Assembly: GCA_902812385.1 (NCBI GenBank)
Contig: CADDZD010000005.1
Coordinates: forward strand, 1 to 64,000
Direction: 5' to 3'
Length of the DNA stretch: 64,000 nucleotides
Source: Clostridia bacterium
GTDB taxonomy: Bacteria; Bacillota; DSM-12270; Thermacetogeniales; Thermacetogeniaceae
Below, in pieces: positions 1 through 8,402 of the stretch. Below the pieces are notes generated by a model, which worked only from the letters and a program-made list of their open reading frames with translations, had not been told where the DNA came from and ran no database searches. The stretch's first letter is position 1, and every line of letters begins with the position of its first letter. Position numbers and translations under genes: made by a program.

Positions 1-123
1 TTTTTGCTATTTATGGGGTATTTTCCTGCCTGCTCGGGTTAAAAAATGCGAATTTATAAAGTTTTGCCTTGATACCGCCTTTCTTGCGCTGCATGGGCTT
101 CAGGGATTAGATGCGGAGTTCCT

Positions 124-145
124 GGAAGGTGCATTTACACCTTCC
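124..145. other. Palindrome downstream of ackA
   Basis: An 8-bp perfect inverted repeat (GGAAGGTG / CACCTTCC, 6-nt loop) lies just past the ackA stop. It could end the ackA-pta transcript, but no T-run follows on either strand, so it is not a canonical terminator. The rest of positions 1-170 shows no gene I can support. Confidence 0.35.
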
Positions 146-170
146 CCCAAACAATTTATCGTTATTCTTT

Positions 171-1520
171 TCAATTAGGCTGTCCGGGTATCTTTGCCCT
201 TGCTATTGCCAGTTCAGGCCTTTTCTGCATCTGCTTTGCAAGCTCCTCTTCCCGCAGCTTGTTTCGGTAAGCGGGGTCCTGGAACGAATACTTGAAGTTG
301 GTGTGCACATCGTAACGGTTTTCGAGAAGGGCAACCACATCTTCTACGAAGACAAGCTCTTCGTCTGTCGGGATGACAAAAATCTTCACTTTGGAATCAG
401 CCGCTGAAATATCGGACTCCTGATTTCTGGTCCGGGCGGCGTTGTTCTTTTCCGGATCGAACTTGATCCCCATGAATTCCAGGCCTTCCATTGCACGCGC
501 CCTAATGTCCGCCGCCATTTCCCCAACACCGGCTGTCCAGACGATAGCGTCAACTCCGCCCAGGGCTGCCGCATAGGCGCCGATATATTTCTTGATACGG
601 TAGCATTCCATCTCGAAGGCCAGCTTGGCCCGTTCGTCACCCTTAGCCATTGCCTCGAGTACATCCCGGCGGTCGGTGTACTGGCCGGTGATACCCAGAA
701 GACCGCTCTTCTTGTTGAGGATGTTGTCCATCTCTTTGGGGCCAATACCGAGTTTTTGCATCATGTAAAAGTCGAGGGCGGCGTCATGGTCGCCGGCCCG
801 GGTCCCCATTACGAGGCCTTCAAGGGGTGTAAAGCCCATGCTGGTATCAAACGAAACCCCTTTCTTTACGGCGTTGGCACTTACACCGTTGCCTATGTGC
901 AGGCTGATCAGGTTGACTTCAAAGGGATCTTTCCCGAGCAGAACTGCGGCACGCTTGGCAACATACAAGAGGGATGTGCCGTGAAATCCATAACGGCGAA
1001 CCTTATATTTCTCGTACCATTCATAGGGAACCGCATACATGAACTGCGCAGGCTGCATGGTCTGGTGCCAGGCGGTGTCCATCACGGCCATGTGCGGCAC
1101 GTTGGGCAGAACCGCTCTTGCAGCCTCGATACCTAAGATGTTCGCAGGGTTGTGCAGCGGTGCCAGGTCCTGGATTTCTTTAAAGGAATTGAGCACATCG
1201 TCGTCGATAATCACCGATTTCGCAAACTTTTCGCCTCCATGAACCACCCGATGGCCAACCGCGTTGATCTCTTTAACATCCTTTAAGACCCCATGTTCTG
1301 GACTCACCAGGAGTTCCAGGATAAGGCTGACCGCTTCCTTGTGAGTTGGACAATCTTTTTTGATCGTAACCTTATCGCGCCCGGTAACCTCATGCTCACA
1401 GAAGGAATCGCCGATGGTAACACGTTCCACGATACCCTTGCACATGATCTCCTTGTTTTCCCAATCGTAGACCATGTACTTGGCAGAGGAACTTCCGCAG
1501 TTCAGAACCAGGATTTTCAT
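171..1520 (-). CDS. ackA: Acetate kinase with C-terminal extension
   Basis: Acetate kinase converts acetyl phosphate and ADP to acetate and ATP in the cytoplasm, and works in reverse for acetate activation. The N-terminus [15 protein letters not shown] carries the conserved Asn of the ASKHA fold. [27 protein letters not shown] and HIGNGVSA follow in family order with the catalytic Asp and His. The protein is 449 residues, whereas the family is usually about 400: the core ends near residue 400 and about 49 extra charged residues follow. A purine-rich RBS precedes the ATG. The gene lies 20 bp after pta, so the two form the usual acetate operon. Confidence 0.97.
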   Translation of the reverse strand: MKILVLNCGSSSAKYMVYDWENKEIMCKGIVERVTIGDSFCEHEVTGRDKVTIKKDCPTHKEAVSLILELLVSPEHGVLKDVKEINAVGHRVVHGGEKFAKSVIIDDDVLNSFKEIQDLAPLHNPANILGIEAARAVLPNVPHMAVMDTAWHQTMQPAQFMYAVPYEWYEKYKVRRYGFHGTSLLYVAKRAAVLLGKDPFEVNLISLHIGNGVSANAVKKGVSFDTSMGFTPLEGLVMGTRAGDHDAALDFYMMQKLGIGPKEMDNILNKKSGLLGITGQYTDRRDVLEAMAKGDERAKLAFEMECYRIKKYIGAYAAALGGVDAIVWTAGVGEMAADIRARAMEGLEFMGIKFDPEKNNAARTRNQESDISAADSKVKIFVIPTDEELVFVEDVVALLENRYDVHTNFKYSFQDPAYRNKLREEELAKQMQKRPELAIARAKIPGQPN

Positions 1521-1540
1521 ATCTTTCCCCCCCCTCTTAT

Positions 1541-2581
1541 TTAATCTCTTGACTCTCCATATGGCACCATCGCCTTGACGGCTACGATGGCAGCCACATT
1601 GACGATATCTTCCGCCTTGCAGCCGCGAGACAGGTCGTTGATCGGTTTTGCCAATCCCTGGAGCAGCGGCCCGTAGGCCTCGGCATTGGCCAGGCGTTCG
1701 GTTAATTTATATGCAATATTCCCTGCATTTAGATCCGGGAAAATGAGAATATTTGCCCGTCCTGCTACAGGACTGCCCGGAGCCTTTTTCTTGCCAATCT
1801 CAGGAACAAGAGCGGCATCTCCCTGTAACTCACCGTCGATCAGGAGATCGGGGCGCTTCTGGTTAGCGATCTTTGTCGCTTCAATGACCTTGTCGACAAT
1901 CGGATGTGAGGCGCTTCCTTTCGTCGAGTAAGATAACATTGCTGCACGCGGCTCTTCTATCCCGAAGATATTCTTAGCTGTTATGCATGTGGTGATGGCG
2001 ATATCAGCCAGTTCCTCAGCGGTGGGATTGGGATGGCCTCCGGAGTCAGCATAAAGGAAAAAGCCGTTTTCTCCGTACGGACAGTTAGGAACGATCATAG
2101 CAAAATAAGCGGACGCAATGGAGATCCCCTTGGCAGTCTTAATAATCTGGAAGGCAGGTCTTTCGACGTCGGCAGAAGTGTTCACGGCCCCCGCTACCAT
2201 ACCGTCGGCATCGTCAAGCTTAACCATAGTAACCCCAAAATAAAGGTAATTCTTTAAAAGATTTCTGGCATCATCGACAGTAGGGATTTTACCTTTTCTA
2301 ATCTCGAAGAGCTTTTGGGTATACTCATCTATTTTTTCATATTTATCAGGATCGACTATTGGTATATTGTCGATGTTTGCTCCAACTTCCTTTGCCCTCT
2401 TTCTGACCTCGTCTTCCTTACCAATCAGAGTTACTTTGCCCAGCCCGGCTTCCTCGATCATTTCCGCGGCGTGTAGTGTCCGCTCATCTTCAGTTTCCGG
2501 CAGGACGATTCTTTTTTGCCCCTGACGTGCCTTTTCCCAGATGCGCTCCATGATGGCATTTTTCGGAGCTACTCTAGCCAT
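1541..2581 (-). CDS. pta: Phosphate acetyltransferase
   Basis: Phosphotransacetylase interconverts acetyl-CoA and acetyl phosphate, feeding acetate kinase. The protein is a short, single-domain Pta type, with [13 protein letters not shown] near the N-terminus, [19 protein letters not shown] in the middle and the C-terminal segment [20 protein letters not shown]. The frame is open 25 codons further upstream, but I place the start at the ATG giving [15 protein letters not shown] (about 346 aa). A GGGGAGGG RBS sits just ahead of it, and a promoter at 2618-2646 would put the transcript start downstream of the longer start. It is the first gene of the ackA operon. Confidence 0.95.
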   Translation of the reverse strand: MARVAPKNAIMERIWEKARQGQKRIVLPETEDERTLHAAEMIEEAGLGKVTLIGKEDEVRKRAKEVGANIDNIPIVDPDKYEKIDEYTQKLFEIRKGKIPTVDDARNLLKNYLYFGVTMVKLDDADGMVAGAVNTSADVERPAFQIIKTAKGISIASAYFAMIVPNCPYGENGFFLYADSGGHPNPTAEELADIAITTCITAKNIFGIEEPRAAMLSYSTKGSASHPIVDKVIEATKIANQKRPDLLIDGELQGDAALVPEIGKKKAPGSPVAGRANILIFPDLNAGNIAYKLTERLANAEAYGPLLQGLAKPINDLSRGCKAEDIVNVAAIVAVKAMVPYGESRD

Positions 2582-2617
2582 TACTTTTCCCTCCCCAAAA
2601 AGTAATATTTTAAGTTT

Positions 2618-2646
2618 ATTATATATCGATGCCATTCTCTTGAAAA
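2618..2646 (-). promoter_or_regulatory. Predicted sigma-A promoter of pta-ackA
   Basis: On the minus strand a perfect -10 TATAAT (2618-2623) is separated by exactly 17 bp from a -35-like TTTTCA (2641-2646). Transcription would start near 2611, about 30 nt before the chosen pta ATG. The call rests on consensus match only. Confidence 0.5.
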
Positions 2647-2781
2647 GCACCGACATTTTTATTTATATTAACCCGGAAACAGCTTAGGAAAGAGAATTTC
2701 GAGTCTATTTTCTACATCATGTATGTATAATCCTTCCTGGATATAATTTTTTATTAAAGACAAGGAGGTTTTGGTTTCCCG

Positions 2782-4038
2782 GTGCCACTTCGCCACCTGC
2801 TAATAATCAAGATCAAACAAGCCGGGTCCTTTCGGGAAGCTGCCGCTCCCTTTTTTTGGCTAATACTATGCCTGGCTTTTGGAACAGGGATGGTCTGTTT
2901 TCCCGCTGTTGTCTTCACTGCAGCAAAGCGTGGTTTGCAAACCTGGTGGGAAATCGTGCTTCCCAGCCTGCTCCCCTTTTTCATCATATCAGAACTCCTG
3001 ATGAATCTTGGTTTCGTATCTTTACTGGGGAGAATCCTGGAACCGGTCATGAAACCGCTCTTCAATCTGCCGGGATGCAGCGGGTTTATACTGGTAGTGA
3101 GCTATTTATCAGGGTCCCCATTGTGCGCTATATTAACCGCCCGCCTGCGGAAAGCAGATCTCTGCAGCAAGGAGGAGGGAGAACGTCTTGTCGCTTTCAC
3201 AAGCAACGCCAGTCCCCTCTTTATGCTGGGGGCGGTTAGCGTGGGAATGTTTGGCAACCCTACCCTGGGTCCATTTATTGCTCTAATCCATTATGTTTCA
3301 AATCTGTCATGTGGATTTCTCTTAAAGCTTTTTGCTAAGGCAAAGCCTTACAAGAGAGAAATCAAAAGAAATAGAAGCAGACTGAACTGTTCTATCAAGG
3401 ATGTTTTCAAGGGTTGCTCCCACCTGAAAGGTTCAAGTTTTGGTTCTTTGCTGGGGGAGACTGTAAGGAATGCGAGCACAACACTTCTGACCATCGGGGG
3501 TTTCATAACTCTGTTTTCAGTGCTCATAGAAATCATGCAGGCAACCGGCATCTTTCCGCTCATTATCAAGCTTTTGGTCCCGTTTGCCAGAATGTCGAAT
3601 ATCGATGCTTCTTTAGTGCGTTCCTTACTTTATGGTTTTTTTGAAATGACGGTAGGCATTAATGAAGCAAGTAAAAGTTCGGGAAGCTTGCTGCAACAAC
3701 TGATCGTTATTGAGGCAATCCTTGCCTGGAACGGTTTATCAATTCATGCTCAGATTGCAGGGATGATGCTGGGAACGGATCTATCAATCTTTCCCTACCT
3801 TACAACCCGAATCCTACAGGTTCCCCTGGCGGTATTGCTAACTTACCTTTTCTTCCCACTTTTATCCCGACAGCATATAGCTACCGCCACGTATCCTCCA
3901 GCATCAGACCGGATATGGTATAACCTGACGTTAACCCTTTGTGCTGTATTCCTCCTTTTGGTTTTGTCGTTAGCAGTCTGTTACTTTGGCAAATCTGTCT
4001 TTGAGTATTGCCGACAAAAGAAATATATCATCCACTAA
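2782..4038 (+). CDS. ylbJ: YlbJ-like sporulation integral membrane protein
   Basis: This is a 418-residue polytopic membrane protein of the nucleoside-recognition/gate superfamily. The segment LPSLLPFFIISELLMNLGF and the following GCSGFILVVSYLSGSP resemble B. subtilis YlbJ, which is needed for normal spore formation. Hydrophobic segments cover about residues 20-55, 60-90, 100-120, 140-180, 230-270, 330-355 and 385-410. The start is GTG with AAGGAGG about 13 nt upstream. It is the only plus-strand gene here and faces coaD and rsmD; B. subtilis also keeps ylbJ beside coaD and the rsmD homologue, which supports the call. The transported or sensed substrate is unknown. Confidence 0.85.
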   Translation: MPLRHLLIIKIKQAGSFREAAAPFFWLILCLAFGTGMVCFPAVVFTAAKRGLQTWWEIVLPSLLPFFIISELLMNLGFVSLLGRILEPVMKPLFNLPGCSGFILVVSYLSGSPLCAILTARLRKADLCSKEEGERLVAFTSNASPLFMLGAVSVGMFGNPTLGPFIALIHYVSNLSCGFLLKLFAKAKPYKREIKRNRSRLNCSIKDVFKGCSHLKGSSFGSLLGETVRNASTTLLTIGGFITLFSVLIEIMQATGIFPLIIKLLVPFARMSNIDASLVRSLLYGFFEMTVGINEASKSSGSLLQQLIVIEAILAWNGLSIHAQIAGMMLGTDLSIFPYLTTRILQVPLAVLLTYLFFPLLSRQHIATATYPPASDRIWYNLTLTLCAVFLLLVLSLAVCYFGKSVFEYCRQKKYIIH

Positions 4039-4493
4039 CCGATTTTCATATGGTTAAGTTCCTCTCTCGCCTTTCGGATGACTGAAAGGTTTTGGTCGAT
4101 ACTGTTTTCAAGCTGTTTTAAAATTTCGTCCGCGTACTCTGTTGCCCCGCTCTTTATTTCTTTAGCCAGTCGTTTTGCCTGAGTAATAATTTCTTCTGAA
4201 GCGGTCTGGGCCTGGCGGACCAATTCACTTTCACTGACCAGGTGATTGGCCTGCTCGCGTGCCTCACCGATAATACGCTCAGCCTCCTCCCGGGCCTCTT
4301 GTATGACCCGCTCCCTTTCTTTGCTCAGCCATTTTGCTTGATGGATTTCATCCGGGAGGATTGTTCTAATCCGGTCCAAAAAGTCAAGTATAACCTCTTC
4401 GCTCAACATCACCTTACCCGTAATCGGGACTTTCTTGCTATTTTTAACCAGTTCCTCAAGTTCATCAAGAATTTTAAAGATATCCATCTCCAT
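4035..4493 (-). CDS. Coiled-coil protein of unknown function
   Basis: The gene encodes a 152-residue, highly charged soluble protein with no membrane segment. Residues about 55-150 are nearly all helix-forming, with heptad-like Ala/Glu/Arg repeats (REEAERIIGEAREQANHL), so a long coiled coil is expected. Such proteins are often labelled ATP synthase B-subunit-like or DivIVA-like on composition alone. I do not assign either function. The gene lies 18 bp downstream of coaD and overlaps the ylbJ stop from the opposite strand. Linkage to coaD and rsmD suggests it is co-expressed with them. Confidence 0.8.
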   Translation of the reverse strand: MEMDIFKILDELEELVKNSKKVPITGKVMLSEEVILDFLDRIRTILPDEIHQAKWLSKERERVIQEAREEAERIIGEAREQANHLVSESELVRQAQTASEEIITQAKRLAKEIKSGATEYADEILKQLENSIDQNLSVIRKAREELNHMKIG

Positions 4494-4511
4494 GCCTCCC
4501 CCATCAACCCT

Positions 4512-4997
4512 TCATCTATTATTCAAAAATTTTTCCTTTAACCGCAAAGCGACATAATCAGAAACCAATCCTTTAACATCACCGCCAAAACTAGCAATTT
4601 CCTTGACAATACTGGAGCTTAAAAAGGAATACTCGGGCTTGGCCACCAAAAAAACGGTTTCCGCATAAGGGTTCAGTTTGCGGTTCATCAGGGCCATTTG
4701 AAACTCGTATTCAAAATCAGAGATCGCCCTTAATCCCCGAACAATTGCCTGTGCCCCCTGTTCCCTCACAAAGTCGCTTAACAACCCCTTAAAGGAACAG
4801 ACAACTACGTTCGATAAATAGGCACACTCCCGGGCTATCATTTCCGTCCTTTCGCTCATAGAGAAAAGGGGCTGCTTACCCGGGTTAATGCTGACGGCAA
4901 CCAAAACCCTGTCAAAGATTAGGGAAGCCCTTTCAATAATATCCAGATGTCCGAACGTAATCGGGTCAAAGCTGCCAGGATAGACCGCAATCTTCAA
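4512..4997 (-). CDS. coaD: Phosphopantetheine adenylyltransferase
   Basis: CoaD transfers AMP from ATP to 4'-phosphopantetheine, the penultimate step of coenzyme A synthesis. The 161-residue protein opens with MKIAVYPGSFDPITFGHLD, which holds the nucleotidyltransferase (T/H)xGH motif. The second nucleotide-binding segment, SFLSSSIVKEIASFGGDV, follows near residue 130. Length and order match the family. It lies 26 bp after rsmD, a pairing common in Firmicutes, and has an AGGAGG-type RBS. Confidence 0.97.
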   Translation of the reverse strand: MKIAVYPGSFDPITFGHLDIIERASLIFDRVLVAVSINPGKQPLFSMSERTEMIARECAYLSNVVVCSFKGLLSDFVREQGAQAIVRGLRAISDFEYEFQMALMNRKLNPYAETVFLVAKPEYSFLSSSIVKEIASFGGDVKGLVSDYVALRLKEKFLNNR

Positions 4998-5023
4998 AGA
5001 GGCACCTCCTTCTTTCGGATCCT

Positions 5024-5581
5024 TTATCCCTTTTCTCCTTGGTAAAACCTTAAGATACTGTCACCATATCTGCCTTCTCGCACCGGAACTCTTTGCACCA
5101 GATTTTCTTCTCCAAAGGCGCTGCGGGTTATGATTAATCCATCCGGCAGCAAAAGCTCAAACTCGGATATTTTTTCTAAAACCGTTCCCAACAAACCCTG
5201 TCTGAAAGGGGGATCCACAAAAATAAGATTAAAACGGCAACCTTTATTTGCCAGCAAGGAAATTGCTTTAAATACATCACAGGTATAAACTTCCGCCTGA
5301 TCAAGAAAACCGGTCAGAGCAAGATTTTCTTTGATCAAGGCGGCGTTTTGGGGATCCTTTTCTACGAAAACAACTTTTTTAGCACCGCGACTCAAGGCCT
5401 CTATTCCGATGCCTCCGCTCCCCGCAAACAGATCTAAAAAAACGCTGTCTGGAACTTTTCTAACCAAAATATTGAAAAGAGCCTCTTTTACATAATCAGT
5501 AGCAGGTCGAAGATTCTTCGCCTTTCTTGTCTTAAGCCGTCTACCTTTTGCAATTCCGCCAATAACCCTGATACCGCTCAT
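5024..5581 (-). CDS. rsmD: 16S rRNA (guanine-966-N2)-methyltransferase
   Basis: RsmD methylates G966 of 16S rRNA using S-adenosylmethionine during small-subunit assembly. The class I methyltransferase motif is DLFAGSGGIGIEALSRGA (about residues 50-67 from the chosen start), and the target-base motif DPPF lies near residue 120. Two starts are possible, a GTG at 5599 and an ATG at 5581. I use the ATG because the product then begins MSGIRVIGGIAKGRRL, as most RsmD proteins do. Neither has a strong RBS. It heads rsmD-coaD-coiled-coil gene. Confidence 0.93.
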   Translation of the reverse strand: MSGIRVIGGIAKGRRLKTRKAKNLRPATDYVKEALFNILVRKVPDSVFLDLFAGSGGIGIEALSRGAKKVVFVEKDPQNAALIKENLALTGFLDQAEVYTCDVFKAISLLANKGCRFNLIFVDPPFRQGLLGTVLEKISEFELLLPDGLIITRSAFGEENLVQRVPVREGRYGDSILRFYQGEKG

Positions 5582-5760
5582 TATTTCTGATTTTCCCACC
5601 AGAATTAAAATTCTGAAAAGATTATAACATAAAAAACAGGAAAACTCTTCCCAGATGACTTTCTCGATTCAAGACGAATAATTCTATGGTATTAATTACC
5701 ATTTAATTAGATGTATAAAAAAGCTTGAAATGTACAAAATAGGTAATGGCTAAAGGGTCT

Positions 5761-5835
5761 TCATGGGGAGGGGGACCCGTAACAGTTACCTCAAACAATT
5801 ATGAAGCAAGGGTAACAGAAAACCCTCCCCCATGA
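5761..5835. repeat. Imperfect long palindrome, possible MITE remnant
   Basis: TCATGGGGAGGG (5761-5772) is matched in inverted orientation by CCCTCCCCCATGA (5823-5835), and the interior holds GTTACC/GGTAAC pairs. The roughly 75-bp unit lies in the 5600-5942 gap, which shows no credible gene. It could be a small non-autonomous element or an RNA hairpin. No target-site duplication was identified. Confidence 0.4.
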
Positions 5836-5862
5836 GCTCTTCCTCCAGTTTCTCCTCTCCCA

Positions 5863-5899
5863 CGCCATTGAGTATGTCCTAAGTGATATACTCAATGGC
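5863..5899. repeat. Perfect 13-bp inverted repeat
   Basis: CGCCATTGAGTAT (5863-5875) pairs perfectly with ATACTCAATGGCG (5887-5899) across an 11-nt loop. No T-run follows on either strand, so it is probably not an intrinsic terminator. It sits between the 5761-5835 palindrome and the uracil-DNA glycosylase terminator. Confidence 0.55.
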
Positions 5900-5902
5900 G
5901 AC

Positions 5903-5942
5903 GAAAAGGAAAGGGGCTGTCCCAAAGAAAAGAGGATAGCCC
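5903..5942 (-). terminator. Terminator of the uracil-DNA glycosylase gene
   Basis: Immediately after the stop codon the minus strand forms a 10-bp GGGGCTATCC / GGACAGCCCC stem with one wobble pair, followed by a T-rich stretch. This fits a Rho-independent terminator. Confidence 0.7.
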
Positions 5943-6521
5943 CTATTTTGTTTTACATAGTTCTTTGATTTTCTTAAAATCCTGCCATACTGCCTTCTTT
6001 TTATTTGGATCTCGCAGCAAGGCAGCGGGATGATATGTAGGAATAATTTTTATCCCACCCTTTTCAAAGACCTGCCCACGAACGGCCGTTACCCTTGCTT
6101 CCCGGTGAACAAGAAATTGGGTGGCCAGGGTTCCCAGGCAAACAATCAGGCGGGGCTGAATCAATTCAATCTGCCGGACTAGATAAGGAAAACAGGATTC
6201 CGCCTCCTCTTTTTTGGGCACTCGATTCCCCGGCGGACGGCATTTGGCTATGTTTGTTATATAAACATCCTCCCGGACAATTCCGGCAGCGCCAAATATT
6301 CTATCTAAAAGTTTACCCGCGGCACCAACAAAAGGCCGACCCAGGCGGTCTTCCTCGGCCCCGGGCGCCTCTCCCACAAACATCAAATCCGAATTCTCGT
6401 TTCCCTCTCCAAAAACGACCCCTTTTACATTTTCGCGTAACCCGCAGGACCGGCACTGGAGACAGAGCTCTTTCAATTCCTGAAGATTATTGCAATGATC
6501 CAACTCCGGTAGCCAATCCAT
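5943..6521 (-). CDS. Family 4 uracil-DNA glycosylase
   Basis: This enzyme removes uracil from DNA to start base-excision repair and belongs to the iron-sulfur-containing family 4. The 192-residue protein carries motif GEAPGAEEDRLGRPFVG near residue 50 and HPAALLRDPNKK near residue 165. Four cysteines in the expected order can bind the cluster: two in LQCRSCGL near residue 25, one in AKCRPPG, and one in AESCFP. Family 4 enzymes are frequent in thermophiles and clostridia. The gene stands alone, with its own terminator, between rsmD and the divergent gpr. Confidence 0.93.
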   Translation of the reverse strand: MDWLPELDHCNNLQELKELCLQCRSCGLRENVKGVVFGEGNENSDLMFVGEAPGAEEDRLGRPFVGAAGKLLDRIFGAAGIVREDVYITNIAKCRPPGNRVPKKEEAESCFPYLVRQIELIQPRLIVCLGTLATQFLVHREARVTAVRGQVFEKGGIKIIPTYHPAALLRDPNKKKAVWQDFKKIKELCKTK

Positions 6522-6619
6522 GAAATCACCTCAGGATAAAGGCTTGAGTTGTATAAAATACTGAAAAATGTTAATCCTAACAAGAGAGCTTAATATCCAA
6601 AATCCAGGAGAGAAGGATC

Positions 6620-7582
6620 TTGGCACTGTATGAATTTTTGCACAGTAACTCAATCAAGATTGATCTCGCCCTCGAAGCCAGAGATCTCATTCGAGGCGCC
6701 ACAGGCCGGGAAATACCGGGCGTTATTGAAGAGAAACAAACGTTCCGGCATGGTACGGTTACCATTATCAAAATTATGGACCCAAAAGCAGAGGCCATAA
6801 TGGGAAAACCTCAGGGGACTTATATAACAATCGAATCCCCTGATCTCAGGTTCAAATCACCAGAAGTCCAGGAAAGCGTCGGTGATGTACTTGCTCAGCA
6901 TCTCAAAAATCTCCTGAAGATCTCGGAGCAGGCCACAGTATTGATTATCGGTCTGGGCAACTGGCAGGCAACGCCGGATGCCCTGGGACCAACGGTTGTT
7001 AAATACTCTCTTATCACCCGACACCTTCATCTGCACATGCCTCAAATGGTGGAAAATTATCGCTCTGTCTGTGCATTTGCGCCGGGCGTTTTGGGAATTA
7101 CAGGGATTGAAAGCGCCGAAATAATTCAAGGAATCGTGGAAAAGGTGCGGCCAGGCGTGATCATAGCCATCGATGCATTAGCGGCCACAAATATCTCACG
7201 ACTCGGCACAACCATCCAGATTGGAGACACGGGTATTGCACCAGGCTCTGGTGTTAATAATAAACGAATAGGAATAAATTTTCAAACTATGGGAGTACCC
7301 GTAATAGCCATTGGAGTTCCAACCGTAGTTAATGCAGCGGTAATCGCCCAAATGGCCGTGGAAAATCACAACAAGATAACAGGCAATAGAACCCCCGTTA
7401 ACTCTATACAAACAGGTCAGCTTATTCAGGAACTCTTTAAGCCTTTTCAGGGATCACTCATTGTTACACCACGAGAAATAGATGATTTAATATTAAATGC
7501 GGGACGCGCCATAAACCGGGGGATTACTCTTGCCCTCCATCCCAGGGTAGCAAGGGAAGACCTGGAAGCCGTACTTTGTTAA
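6620..7582 (+). CDS. gpr: Spore germination protease GPR
   Basis: GPR is the aspartic-type protease that degrades alpha/beta small acid-soluble proteins when spores germinate. The 320-residue protein shows IGLGNWQATPDALGP (about residues 110-124), FAPGVLGITGIESAEI and AIDALAATNISRLGTTIQI, all typical of GPR. Family members are zymogens with a cleaved N-terminal propeptide; the segment before residue 10 here is short. The start is TTG with AGGAG 9 nt upstream, because the nearby ATG is out of frame. It converges on two ssp genes that encode its likely substrates. Confidence 0.95.
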   Translation: MALYEFLHSNSIKIDLALEARDLIRGATGREIPGVIEEKQTFRHGTVTIIKIMDPKAEAIMGKPQGTYITIESPDLRFKSPEVQESVGDVLAQHLKNLLKISEQATVLIIGLGNWQATPDALGPTVVKYSLITRHLHLHMPQMVENYRSVCAFAPGVLGITGIESAEIIQGIVEKVRPGVIIAIDALAATNISRLGTTIQIGDTGIAPGSGVNNKRIGINFQTMGVPVIAIGVPTVVNAAVIAQMAVENHNKITGNRTPVNSIQTGQLIQELFKPFQGSLIVTPREIDDLILNAGRAINRGITLALHPRVAREDLEAVLC

Positions 7583-7589
7583 AATGAAG

Positions 7590-7610
7590 AGCGGACGACA
7601 AACGTCCGCT
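7590..7610. terminator. Hairpin between convergent gpr and ssp
   Basis: A perfect 8-bp stem (AGCGGACG / CGTCCGCT) with a 5-nt loop lies between the two converging stops. On the minus strand it is followed by a modestly T-rich stretch (TCTTCATTTT). It probably works as a bidirectional terminator. Confidence 0.55.
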
Positions 7611-7636
7611 TCAGATAGTGAGATTCGGTTTCATTC

Positions 7637-7888
7637 CTATCGAAGTGTAGTTGTGGTTGGGGATGCCTGCGGGCTCTGGCTTACTAAATTCTGCTGATAA
7701 GCCTGAATCATGCGCCGTACCATGGCACCCCCAACTGCTCCACAATCACGGGACGATATATATCCCCAGTAGTCACCCTGAATCTGGTTTTGAATGCCGA
7801 CCTCGTTGGCCATTTCATACTTAAACTGGTACATCGCCCTACTCGCTTCCGGCACAAGCAGCTTGTTGCTTTTTTGTCCCTGACCCAT
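7637..7888 (-). CDS. Alpha/beta-type small acid-soluble spore protein
   Basis: These proteins coat spore DNA and are degraded at germination. The 83-residue product contains the two family signatures. FKYEMANEVGIQ near residue 22 matches the GPR cleavage region, and SSRDCGAVGGAMVRRMI near residue 45 is the DNA-binding helix. It resembles the neighbouring copy at 7929-8195, so the two are tandem paralogues 40 bp apart. A GGAGGG RBS precedes the ATG. Transcription in the forespore, possibly from the promoter upstream of the second copy, is inferred. Confidence 0.95.
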   Translation of the reverse strand: MGQGQKSNKLLVPEASRAMYQFKYEMANEVGIQNQIQGDYWGYISSRDCGAVGGAMVRRMIQAYQQNLVSQSPQASPTTTTLR

Positions 7889-7928
7889 TTTTATCCCTCC
7901 TTCTTTTAAGTGATAGAACTAACGGAAC

Positions 7929-8195
7929 TTAAGGAACGTTTGGTGTGGATTGGGTTGCTGCAAGCAAGTTGCCGGGGCTACCCTGCTGCGCCAGAGTCTG
8001 TTCGACACTCTGGATCATCCGGCGAACCATACCCCCTCCTACGGCACCACAGTCCCGGGAAGAAATGTAGCCCCAATAATCACCCTGAATTTGGTTTTCG
8101 ATACCAACCTCCCGGGCCAGTTCGTACTTGAACTGGTACATCGCCTTGTTTGCCTCGGGAATAAGCAAGTTGTTTCTTTTTTGTCCTCGACCCAT
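7929..8195 (-). CDS. Alpha/beta-type small acid-soluble spore protein
   Basis: This is the upstream copy of the tandem pair, 88 residues, beginning MGRGQKRNNLLIPEANKA. It carries FKYELAREVGIE (GPR site region) and SSRDCGAVGGGMVRRMI (DNA-binding helix). The tail after residue 70 is Gln/Ser/Pro-rich and diverges from its paralogue. A strong AGGAGGG RBS precedes the ATG. A possible forespore sigma-G promoter lies 26 bp upstream. Confidence 0.95.
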   Translation of the reverse strand: MGRGQKRNNLLIPEANKAMYQFKYELAREVGIENQIQGDYWGYISSRDCGAVGGGMVRRMIQSVEQTLAQQGSPGNLLAATQSTPNVP

Positions 8196-8220
8196 CCTTA
8201 TCCCTCCTTTCTTTTGTTCT

Positions 8221-8249
8221 TAGTATTAACGCCTTAAAGTTTTTTATCC
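8221..8249 (-). promoter_or_regulatory. Possible sigma-G type promoter of the ssp pair
   Basis: On the minus strand GGATA (8245-8249) and AATACTA (8221-8227) are spaced by 17 bp. They resemble the forespore sigma-F/G -35 and -10 elements (GHATR and CATnHTA) with one mismatch in each. Gene content makes this plausible; the motif match is only approximate. Confidence 0.35.
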
Positions 8250-8348
8250 TAGTAAGTCTTTCCCAAGGAACCTTTTGTTATACAACTTTCCTGTCTTTAT
8301 TTATTATTCTGAGCGAAACACTTTGTAATAATACGAGAAAATTAAACC

Positions 8349-8382
8349 AAAAAGCCTCGTTTTTCAACAAACGAGGCTTTTT
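8349..8382. terminator. Intrinsic terminator after recG
   Basis: AAAAGCCTCGTTT and AAACGAGGCTTTTT form a strong stem with a short loop, A-rich on one side and T-rich on the other. It can terminate the recG operon on the minus strand and is symmetrical enough to work both ways. Confidence 0.8.
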
Positions 8383-8402
8383 GAAGATTATTTGTAAAAA
8401 AA

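Noticed and set aside
2754-3065. 103-codon minus-strand ORF within ylbJ
   Set aside because: It is antisense to a conserved membrane protein and has low-complexity basic composition, as expected for a shadow frame.
5905-5945. Terminal inverted repeat of an insertion sequence (GGGGCTGTCCC)
   Set aside because: The sequence resembles some IS ends but forms a perfect terminator-type hairpin right after a stop codon, with no transposase nearby.
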